A stretch of 20,270 nt of DNA, taken from the IMG/VR virus record IMGVR_UViG_3300010155_000142, positions 1-20,270 of that record; one strand, given 5' to 3'. Origin of the DNA: a virus. Shown piece by piece: positions 1 to 5,502 of this stretch (its first letter is position 1; each line of letters starts with the position of its first letter). The notes under the pieces are model-generated. The model saw only the letters and a list, made by a program, of their open reading frames with translations. It made no database searches and was not told the DNA's origin. The translations under genes were made by a program, and so were the position numbers.

Positions 1-20
1 AGGATCTGTATAAATAGTTC

Positions 21-49
21 TTGACAATCTTCCTTAAATTGCGTATAAT
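21..49 (+). promoter_or_regulatory. Sigma-70-type promoter P1 upstream of ligA
   Basis: A perfect -35 TTGACA (21-26) and a perfect -10 TATAAT (44-49) are separated by exactly 17 bp. The predicted transcription start is near 56, leaving a leader of about 20 nt before the ligA ATG at 78. It shares the upstream AAATA-TTC block and a CCTTAAA spacer motif with the other promoters of the window, which supports function beyond chance. It would be read by unmodified host RNA polymerase, as expected for early phage genes. Confidence 0.85.
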
Positions 50-77
50 AGTCTTCTAAATTAGTGAGAGAACCAAA

Positions 78-1001
78 ATGCGTGCATTTTTAGATAAAGC
101 CAGTGAATTATACTACGAAGGCAACCCTATTATTTCGGACGAGGAGTTCGATATTCTAGCTGAGAAGCATCAGTACAACACTGTGGGATATACAGTTACG
201 GACGCAGTTCCGCACTTATACCCAATGTACTCGTTGCAGAAATGCTTCGACCTTGCTGAAGCTCCTTTAGATGTTGAACGCTGTGTTTGTACCCCTAAAT
301 TAGACGGAGCAGCAGTATCTCTTCTATATGTTGACGGAGACCTACAGTTAGCATTAACTCGCGGAGACGGCAAACAAGGAAGAGACATCACCGATAAGAT
401 GAGAGAGCTAGTACCAGAGTCAATCAATGGTGCTCACTTTTTGCAGATTACTGGTGAAGTTGTTGCCCCAAGTAGTATTCCTAACTCTAGGAACTACGCT
501 GCGGGTGCGTTGAACTTGAAGGACATGGAGGAGTTTCTGAAACGAGACCTCGTCTTTGTAGCCTACGACAAACACCCCCATAACCAAGCGAGCTATCATA
601 ATTCTATGAGCGTTCTCTGGCACTTGGGCATGAATGTTGTTACTAAGTTTGATGCCACAGATTTCCCCACGGATGGAGAGGTTTATCGCCTTAGGTGTAA
701 CGCAGAGTACGAAGAACTGGGGCACACTGCTAAGCACCCCCGAGGTGCGTTTGCGCTGAAGGAGAGGAAAGAGGGTGTAGTAACAACCCTTAATGATGTA
801 GTATGGCAACTAGGAAAAAGTGGAGTAGTCAGTCCAGTAGCAATCTTAGACCCTGTTGTGGTCGGAGAAGCTACAGTTTCTAGAGCAACATTGCATAATA
901 TTGAGTATATTCGTGACCTCAATTTAGAGATTGGGTGTCAGGTAGAAATCATAAGATCAGGGGAAATCATACCCAGGGTTGTCAGACGTGTAGAAAAATA
1001 A
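78..1001 (+). CDS. ligA: NAD+-dependent DNA ligase, N-terminal half (adenylation and OB-fold domains)
   Basis: This is the catalytic half of a bacterial-type NAD+-dependent DNA ligase, which seals nicks during lagging-strand synthesis and repair. Residues 1-30 resemble the NMN-binding Ia domain, with LYY and SDEEFD matching the YH...PDAEYD pattern of LigA; the usual His appears to be Tyr13 and the second Tyr is Phe24. The nucleotidyltransferase motif KLDG is at 74-77, with Lys74 the expected AMP-accepting residue. It is followed by TRGDGKQG, GEVVAP and a C-terminal motif V/OB-fold region with VSRATLHN and the IIRSGEIIPRVV block. The protein stops exactly where full-length LigA (about 670 aa) would enter its zinc finger, and the remaining domains are in the next gene. 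The ATG at 78 is preceded by a weak purine-rich site (GAGAG). Split ligases of this kind are annotated in T5-like phages. Identification is firm. Confidence 0.93.
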   Translation: MRAFLDKASELYYEGNPIISDEEFDILAEKHQYNTVGYTVTDAVPHLYPMYSLQKCFDLAEAPLDVERCVCTPKLDGAAVSLLYVDGDLQLALTRGDGKQGRDITDKMRELVPESINGAHFLQITGEVVAPSSIPNSRNYAAGALNLKDMEEFLKRDLVFVAYDKHPHNQASYHNSMSVLWHLGMNVVTKFDATDFPTDGEVYRLRCNAEYEELGHTAKHPRGAFALKERKEGVVTTLNDVVWQLGKSGVVSPVAILDPVVVGEATVSRATLHNIEYIRDLNLEIGCQVEIIRSGEIIPRVVRRVEK

Positions 1002-1004
1002 TTC

Positions 1005-1033
1005 TTGACAAAAACCTTAATTCTGCGTATAAT
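1005..1033 (+). promoter_or_regulatory. Sigma-70-type promoter P2 between the two ligase halves
   Basis: TTGACA (1005-1010) and TATAAT (1028-1033) are both perfect, with a 17-bp spacer containing CCTTAA. The promoter begins 3 nt after the ligA stop codon, so the AT-rich upstream block overlaps the end of ligA. The predicted start is near 1040, 20 nt before the ligB ATG. The second ligase half therefore has its own transcript. Confidence 0.85.
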
Positions 1034-1059
1034 ACTTATTCAATTTCAGAGGAAAGACC

Positions 1060-1809
1060 ATGACTAAAATCGAGGCTCCAAATAATTGCCCTAGCTGCAA
1101 TTCGGTTCTTGAAGAAGTCAACTATCTTTTGTATTGTAGAAATCCGAGCTGCGGAGAAAAAGCTCTTAAACTAATCGAACACTTTGCCAAGACACTCAAG
1201 ATAAAAGGTCTAGGTCCAGCAACTATCAAAAAGTTAGAACTTACAGGTCTTGAAGAGCTGTATGTTTTAGACGTTGATCAGATTGCGGAAGCCCTTAATT
1301 CTGGTCGTCTTGCAGTAAAGTTAATAGGTGAGTTAGAGAGGTCTAAAGATGCCCCGCTCAATGTATTATTACCAGCATTTAGTATTCCACTTATTGGCAA
1401 GTCAGCAACGGAAAAACTATCTAAAGTCTGCAAAGATATTGAAGAAATAGACTACGATTTATGCCGTTCAGCAGGTCTTGGGGATAAGGCGAGTACTAAT
1501 TTGTGTAATTGGGTTGAAAACGAGTTTTATCAAGTAAGCCTTCTGCCTTTCAGTTTCGAGTTTGACACCCCGAGCGTGGTACAGAAGGTAAAAGGAGTAG
1601 TTTGCATTAGTGGTAAACTGAAAAGTTTTAAATCTAAGGCAGAAGCGAACAATATGCTTGAAAGTCTCGGGTACTTGACTAAATCAAGTTTGACAAAGGA
1701 TGTTACCTTGTTGGTAAATGAAAGTGGAGTAGAATCCGCAAAAACTAAAAAAGCTAGAGATTCTGGCGTTCAAATTATAAATAATTTATTAGATTTTATT
1801 GGAGAATAA
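1060..1809 (+). CDS. ligB: NAD+-dependent DNA ligase, C-terminal half (zinc finger, HhH, BRCT)
   Basis: This supplies the DNA-binding half of the split ligase. A four-cysteine zinc finger opens the protein (C10, C13, C26, C31). Helix-hairpin-helix repeats follow at roughly 45-170, recognisable by IKGLGPATI, PLIGKSATEKL and AGLGDKAS. A BRCT-like domain ends it at about 175-249, with VCISGKL and a conserved spacing to LLVNES and GVQIINNLLDF. These are the domains, in the same order, that follow the OB fold in intact LigA, so the gene boundary falls in an interdomain linker. The start is ATG 1060 with AGAGGA at 1048-1053. The stop overlaps the ribosome binding site of the next gene. The product probably associates with the upstream half in trans; that is inferred, not shown by the sequence. 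Confidence 0.9.
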   Translation: MTKIEAPNNCPSCNSVLEEVNYLLYCRNPSCGEKALKLIEHFAKTLKIKGLGPATIKKLELTGLEELYVLDVDQIAEALNSGRLAVKLIGELERSKDAPLNVLLPAFSIPLIGKSATEKLSKVCKDIEEIDYDLCRSAGLGDKASTNLCNWVENEFYQVSLLPFSFEFDTPSVVQKVKGVVCISGKLKSFKSKAEANNMLESLGYLTKSSLTKDVTLLVNESGVESAKTKKARDSGVQIINNLLDFIGE

Positions 1810-1813
1810 TAAA

Positions 1814-2539
1814 ATGGCACTTCCTAAGTGGACAGACGAGCGAACGGACGCTCTTACAAATTTCGTAGGTGATGAATCACCTGTATCCCAAGCTACTGTT
1901 GCGGAAGCAGCAGGTGAGCTTGAAACCTCTACTCGTTCTATTTCTAGCAAACTGCGAAAAATGGGCTTCGATGTAGAGTTAGCTTCTGCGGCTACCAGCC
2001 GTGCGTTTACTGACGCTCAAGAAGCAACCCTAGCCGCCTTTGTTGCTGACAATAGCGGTGAATACACCTATGCTGAGATTGCAGGTCATTTCGATAATGG
2101 CGCTTTCTCTCCTAAGTCTATTCAAGGCAAGATCTTGTCAATGGAATTGACAGGTCATGTTAAACCAGCTCCTAAAGTTGAAGCAGTACGTACTTATAGC
2201 CCAGATGAAGAGCAAACTTTTGTTAAGCTCGTCAATGATGGTGCTTTCGTAGAAGCTATTGCTGATGCTCTAGGTCGTACAGTTAATTCTGTTCGAGGCA
2301 AGGCTTTGAGCCTGTTGCGTTCTGGTGACATTACTGCCATTCCCCGCCAAGAAACCACTAAAGGCTCTTCTAAAGTAGATCCTTTGGCTGATCTATCGGG
2401 TATTGGTGATATGACTGTTGACGCTATCGCGGAAGCGATTGGTAAAACAGCTCGTGGCGTTAAGACTATGTTGACTCGTCGCGGCATCACCGCAGCTGAC
2501 TATGATGGTGCAGCTAAGAAAGAAAAAGCGTCTGCTTAA
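1814..2539 (+). CDS. Unknown protein with four tandem HTH/Myb-like repeats, probable DNA-binding protein
   Basis: The 241-residue product has four related units of about 45-50 residues (about 5-55, 64-116, 127-175 and 188-230). Most start with an aromatic residue and Thr/Ser plus an acidic helix (WTDER, FTDAQ, YSPDEE), although the fourth starts differently. Each ends in a recognition-helix-like pattern: TRSISSKLRKMG, PKSIQGKILSM, VNSVRGKALSLL, ARGVKTMLTRRG. This is the look of repeated helix-turn-helix or SANT/Myb-type units, so sequence-specific or architectural DNA binding is likely. It is not a named family I can assign. ATG 1814 is preferred because GGAG lies at 1801-1804; an in-frame TTG at 1799 has no such support. 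Codon choice (many GCT, CGT, GGT) looks tuned for strong expression relative to the neighbours. It could be a transcription regulator or an abundant nucleoid-type protein. Confidence 0.8.
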   Translation: MALPKWTDERTDALTNFVGDESPVSQATVAEAAGELETSTRSISSKLRKMGFDVELASAATSRAFTDAQEATLAAFVADNSGEYTYAEIAGHFDNGAFSPKSIQGKILSMELTGHVKPAPKVEAVRTYSPDEEQTFVKLVNDGAFVEAIADALGRTVNSVRGKALSLLRSGDITAIPRQETTKGSSKVDPLADLSGIGDMTVDAIAEAIGKTARGVKTMLTRRGITAADYDGAAKKEKASA

Positions 2540-2556
2540 TTTTTCTTAAAACACAA

Positions 2557-2580
2557 GGGTAGGCTCTACGGGGTCTACCC
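2557..2580 (+). other. Stable hairpin with a C(UACG)G tetraloop in the HTH protein-helicase gap
   Basis: A 10-bp stem (2557-2566 with 2571-2580, including two G-U pairs) is closed by the loop UACG at 2567-2570 with a C-G closing pair. This is the exceptionally stable UNCG tetraloop class. The sequence after it, GACTCTTTAAATT, has only a short broken U tract, so it is a weak terminator at best. A partial terminator, attenuator or 3' mRNA stabiliser for the strongly codon-optimised upstream gene would all fit. Confidence 0.75.
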
Positions 2581-2588
2581 GACTCTTT

Positions 2589-2604
2589 AAATTCGGGGGA
2601 ATTT
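2589..2604 (+). promoter_or_regulatory. Small hairpin presenting the helicase Shine-Dalgarno in its loop
   Basis: The arms AAATTC (2589-2594) and GAATTT (2599-2604) are perfect complements around a GGGG loop. The G-rich ribosome binding site GGGGGA (2595-2600) sits in that loop and the 3' arm. The site is 7 nt upstream of a TTG codon at 2608, which decides the helicase start. The stem is short and AT-rich, so it may only tune translation. Confidence 0.45.
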
Positions 2605-2607
2605 TAT

Positions 2608-3957
2608 TTGAACATCGCATCTGCGCTGATAAAGCAAGTGCTCGCACTACAGGACTTTCAGACCTGGAGTGTTACGCATAGGCATTATTTGCCAAGTGAG
2701 TATCATAGTCTTTATAAGGTTATTGATAAACACTGCGAAACGTTCCATAAGATGCCCACGGTTGAAGATCTGAAGTATGAAATTCGTGATTCAGGTACTC
2801 GTGAAAAACTTTTTGCGATTGAAGCTATCGAGGTCGATGCCGACCCTGCAATGCTTCTTCAGTACTTGAAGAACGAATATACTCAGAAAGAAATTCTGGA
2901 CTCGCTAGAAGATTATGTTGAAAACTCTGTAGCATTTGAAGATGCTCAAGAGTCTGTCAATCATCTTCACCAGATCGTACTCGATGTCGAAGACAAGGTT
3001 GATTTGGAAGATCCGCAGGAAAGTATGCAACGTATTGAACTGTTCGAGCCAGAAGAAGATATAGCCAAGTACATGAAACTCGGACTCAATGAAGAGTACG
3101 ATTACGACATACAGTTCTCCCCCCGAGATCTTGTTATGGTCGGTGGTCGAAGAGGTGCAGGTAAATCGGTTATATGTGCAAACATTGCTAATAATGTTTA
3201 TGCTAGTGGTAAGTCTGCTATCTATTTCACTATTGAGATGGATAGTAGGGCTATCCTACAACGATGCTGTTCTATTGCTACAGAAATCCCTTTTTCTCGT
3301 CTGAGATCCAAAAACCTTAGTATTACTGAGTGGGAACAAGTGGCAGGATGGTGGGCAGCTCGTTATGTTGATGGACAAGACCGCTTGACGGAATATAAAG
3401 AACACCGTGACTTCGCAAAACTGCATACCGTGCTCAAGAACAAGTGCGAGCTTCTCCCGACTCAGCAGTTGATTGTAGAGTACGACCCTTCTTTGACACT
3501 CTCGAAGATTCGAGCTGTGCTAGATAAGAAGGTTAGGCAGCATGACGTAGGAGTCATTGTTGTGGACTATATAAACCAAGTCAAGCGGTCTAGTTTACCT
3601 TCACGCGGAGGACAGTATGACTGGACTGAACAGATCGAAGTAAGTAAGGCGTTGAAGTCCATGGCACAGGAATATGATTGCACAGTATTCTCACCCTATC
3701 AAACAGACGCAAGTGGTGAAGCTCGTTTTGCCAAAGGTATTCTTGATGCGGCAGATGCTGCTTATTCTCTAGAAACTTGGGATCACGAAGATGCGTGTAT
3801 TACACTTAACTGTGTAAAAATGCGTTCAGCTTCCATGAAGTCGTTTACATCAACAGTAGACTGGGACACACTGAAAATTGGTCCAGAGTCTGCCCTTACT
3901 CCTAAAGAGAAAGAAGATTCCTCATCAAAAACAGGTGAAGAAATTAATGATATTTAA
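2608..3957 (+). CDS. dnaB: Replicative DNA helicase, DnaB/gp41-like
   Basis: A hexameric 5'-3' replicative helicase of the RecA-fold DnaB superfamily (SF4) is expected. An N-terminal helical region (about 1-150) precedes the ATPase core. The Walker A motif GGRRGAGKS is at 179-187. The catalytic Glu210 lies in TIEM, corresponding to the SLEM-type segment of DnaB. Walker B VIVVDY is at 316-321, the sensor Gln365 is in PYQTD, and Arg373 lies in SGEARFAKG, a likely finger region. The 449 residues match the family length. The C-terminal 25 residues are acidic and Ser-rich. The start is TTG 2608, because GGGGGA lies 7 nt upstream, no ATG or GTG is available upstream in frame, and the next in-frame Met is residue 49, which would remove part of the N-terminal domain. 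No promoter is visible in the preceding gap, so expression probably depends on read-through from P2. Confidence 0.92.
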   Translation: MNIASALIKQVLALQDFQTWSVTHRHYLPSEYHSLYKVIDKHCETFHKMPTVEDLKYEIRDSGTREKLFAIEAIEVDADPAMLLQYLKNEYTQKEILDSLEDYVENSVAFEDAQESVNHLHQIVLDVEDKVDLEDPQESMQRIELFEPEEDIAKYMKLGLNEEYDYDIQFSPRDLVMVGGRRGAGKSVICANIANNVYASGKSAIYFTIEMDSRAILQRCCSIATEIPFSRLRSKNLSITEWEQVAGWWAARYVDGQDRLTEYKEHRDFAKLHTVLKNKCELLPTQQLIVEYDPSLTLSKIRAVLDKKVRQHDVGVIVVDYINQVKRSSLPSRGGQYDWTEQIEVSKALKSMAQEYDCTVFSPYQTDASGEARFAKGILDAADAAYSLETWDHEDACITLNCVKMRSASMKSFTSTVDWDTLKIGPESALTPKEKEDSSSKTGEEINDI

Positions 3958-3966
3958 AAATATTTC

Positions 3967-3995
3967 TTGACAAAGCAACCTTATTCTAGTATAAT
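3967..3995 (+). promoter_or_regulatory. Sigma-70-type promoter P3 upstream of primase
   Basis: TTGACA (3967-3972) and TATAAT (3990-3995) are perfect, with a 17-bp spacer carrying CCTTATT. The predicted start is near 4002, 23 nt before the primase ATG. It starts immediately after the helicase stop and has the same AT-rich upstream block as the other promoters. Confidence 0.85.
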
Positions 3996-4024
3996 ATACG
4001 CATAATTGAAAGAAGGATAAGCAT

Positions 4025-4852
4025 ATGACAGTAGAAGAACTATTAGCCTCTAGGGATGTCTATTTCATACCAAAAGGCGCAGATTGTTTAGTTAGTTGTA
4101 TCAATCCTGAACACTCTGATAGAAACCCCAGTATGCGTGTCGATCGTATCACAGGTATCTTTCAGTGCTTCTCTTGTGGGTATAAGGGAAATATTTTTAC
4201 ACATTTTGGAGAAAAGGCAAACCATCTACAAGTAAGAAGAGAGTTATTCAAGAAACGAATTAAAGAGAAACGGTCTGAAAGTATTGGTTTGTCATTTCCT
4301 CGAAATGTTGTCCCCTATGTAGGTAATTGGAGGGACATAAAGCCTGAGACTTATAAAAAGTTCGAGGCATTTCAACACCACGACCCTGATTATATCGGAA
4401 GAGTAGTATTCCCAGTACGGGACATATCAGGAAGAATTGTAGCATTTAATGGTCGTCATACCACAGGCGGAACGCCTAAGTATATGATCTCGCCTGCGGG
4501 TGCGAAGATGCCTTTATTCCCTGTAGTAGAGCCGATACAAGGTTCTGTTATACTAGTAGAAGGTATATTTGATATGATAAACTTGCATGATAAAGGACTA
4601 GACAATGCAGTTTGTACTTTTGGAACAAAGAATATCAATGAAGATAAGTTAAAAATGTTGTCTATACAAGGAGTAGATAGTATAGACGTATTTTTTGATG
4701 GAGATGATGCAGGACAGGACGCATCAAAAGTAATACAAGAGATGTGTGAGCGAGTAGGCTTAACATCGCGTAATGTATGTTTAAAGGATACAGATCCTGG
4801 TGCATTACCATTATCCACAGTTCAAAAACTAAAGAGTAAATTATACAGTTGA
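4025..4852 (+). CDS. DNA primase (CHC2 zinc finger and Toprim)
   Basis: This is a DnaG-type primase that would make RNA primers for the polymerase. The N-terminal zinc-binding domain has C25, H30, C48 and C51 in the CHC2 arrangement (CINPEH ... CFSC). A short linker and an RNA polymerase/Toprim core follow: Glu179 in LVEGIFD and the acidic pair Asp225/Asp227 in FFDGDDAG are the expected metal ligands. At 275 residues it is much shorter than bacterial DnaG (about 600 aa) and lacks a helicase-binding C-terminal domain, as is common in phages. The start is ATG 4025 with AAGGA about 7-8 nt upstream. Its position between the helicase and polymerase genes fits a replisome role. Confidence 0.92.
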   Translation: MTVEELLASRDVYFIPKGADCLVSCINPEHSDRNPSMRVDRITGIFQCFSCGYKGNIFTHFGEKANHLQVRRELFKKRIKEKRSESIGLSFPRNVVPYVGNWRDIKPETYKKFEAFQHHDPDYIGRVVFPVRDISGRIVAFNGRHTTGGTPKYMISPAGAKMPLFPVVEPIQGSVILVEGIFDMINLHDKGLDNAVCTFGTKNINEDKLKMLSIQGVDSIDVFFDGDDAGQDASKVIQEMCERVGLTSRNVCLKDTDPGALPLSTVQKLKSKLYS

Positions 4853-4865
4853 TAAAAAATAATTC

Positions 4866-4894
4866 TTGACTTTTTGTCCCACTTTAGGTAAAAT
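4866..4894 (+). promoter_or_regulatory. Sigma-70-type promoter P4 upstream of the HNH endonuclease
   Basis: The -35 TTGACT (4866-4871) and -10 TAAAAT (4889-4894) each differ from consensus by one base and keep the 17-bp spacer. The upstream AAAATAATTC block is shared with the other promoters. The spacer differs from them, and the -10 is embedded in an inverted repeat. The predicted start is near 4901, giving a leader of about 14 nt. Confidence 0.75.
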
Positions 4895-4903
4895 ATTACC
4901 TAA
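4884..4903 (+). promoter_or_regulatory. Inverted repeat over the P4 -10 box, abutting the HNH gene ribosome binding site
   Basis: Perfect 8-bp arms, TTAGGTAA (4884-4891) and TTACCTAA (4896-4903), flank AATA. The left arm overlaps the start of the -10 box. The last two bases of the right arm are the first two of the Shine-Dalgarno AAGGAG (4902-4907). It could be a protein operator in DNA. It could instead be an RNA hairpin that forms only in read-through transcripts, because a transcript starting near 4901 lacks the left arm. Confidence 0.6.
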
Positions 4904-4914
4904 GGAGTGAAATT

Positions 4915-5502
4915 ATGAATTGGACAAATAAAATAATAGTGTGTAAGAAGAAAGCCTATACTATTGAGGATTTCATAGATATTTGTATATCTTCATGGAC
5001 AAGAACAGAAGCAGCAAAACATTTTGACTGCTCCGAAAAAACTTTAGGTCAGGTCTTAAAAGAACAGATACCAGAACTAGAACCCTCTACAGCACCTCTA
5101 GGGAAGAGACTGCTTAGTTTACTAGAACTAAAAAAGTGTTCAGCTTGTGGTGAAGTGAAAATTTTTGAGGAGTTTCATGTTGATAAGTATAAAAAAGACG
5201 GAAGAACAAGTCAGTGTATCGAATGCCGGCACGCTTCCGAGAAAGTTTACAGAACAGAAAACCCTGAAAAAATTGCAGCAAAGACAGCAAAAAGAAGGTC
5301 GGCTAAACTTAAGAGAACCCCAGAGTGGGCAAACCTTTCGCATATAGAAGAATTTTATGCAAACTGCCCAGAAGGATATGAAGTAGACCACATTATCCCC
5401 TTACAAGGCAAGAACGTATCAGGGCTTCATGTAGAAAATAATTTACAGTATTTAACTGTAGTAGAAAACAGAACTAAATCAAATAAATACGGAGAAGAGT
5501 AA
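4915..5502 (+). CDS. HNH endonuclease, probable free-standing homing endonuclease
   Basis: The 195-residue protein has a helix-turn-helix-like N-terminus (about 28-50, WTRTEAAKHFDCSEKTLG), a four-cysteine zinc motif (C75, C78, C101, C104), a basic linker, and a C-terminal HNH nuclease motif. The HNH motif shows VDHII at 157-161 with the catalytic-type His159, then GLHVENNLQ (His172, Asn176) and a final ENRTKSNK. DNA cleavage is the expected activity. It sits between primase and polymerase, both intact, so it is a free-standing gene and not inside an intron or intein. Homing into the replication module is the usual behaviour of such genes. The start is ATG 4915 with AAGGAG at 4902-4907. The stop TAA overlaps the polymerase ATG. 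Confidence 0.85.
   Translation: MNWTNKIIVCKKKAYTIEDFIDICISSWTRTEAAKHFDCSEKTLGQVLKEQIPELEPSTAPLGKRLLSLLELKKCSACGEVKIFEEFHVDKYKKDGRTSQCIECRHASEKVYRTENPEKIAAKTAKRRSAKLKRTPEWANLSHIEEFYANCPEGYEVDHIIPLQGKNVSGLHVENNLQYLTVVENRTKSNKYGEE

Noticed and set aside
9-16. TATAAATA, the T4 late promoter consensus, just upstream of P1
   Set aside because: The same octamer occurs inside the 5' nuclease gene at 15137-15144. A single AT-rich hit next to a perfect sigma-70 promoter is likely chance, and no late sigma factor is seen.
1562-1694. TTGACA hexamers inside ligB (1562 and 1689)
   Set aside because: No TATAAT-like box lies 16-18 bp downstream of either.
1799-1813. TTG start for the HTH-repeat protein
   Set aside because: It has no Shine-Dalgarno. 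GGAG at 1801-1804 is correctly placed for ATG 1814.
4915-5502. HNH gene as part of an intron or intein
   Set aside because: Primase and polymerase on both sides are complete, so no host gene is interrupted.
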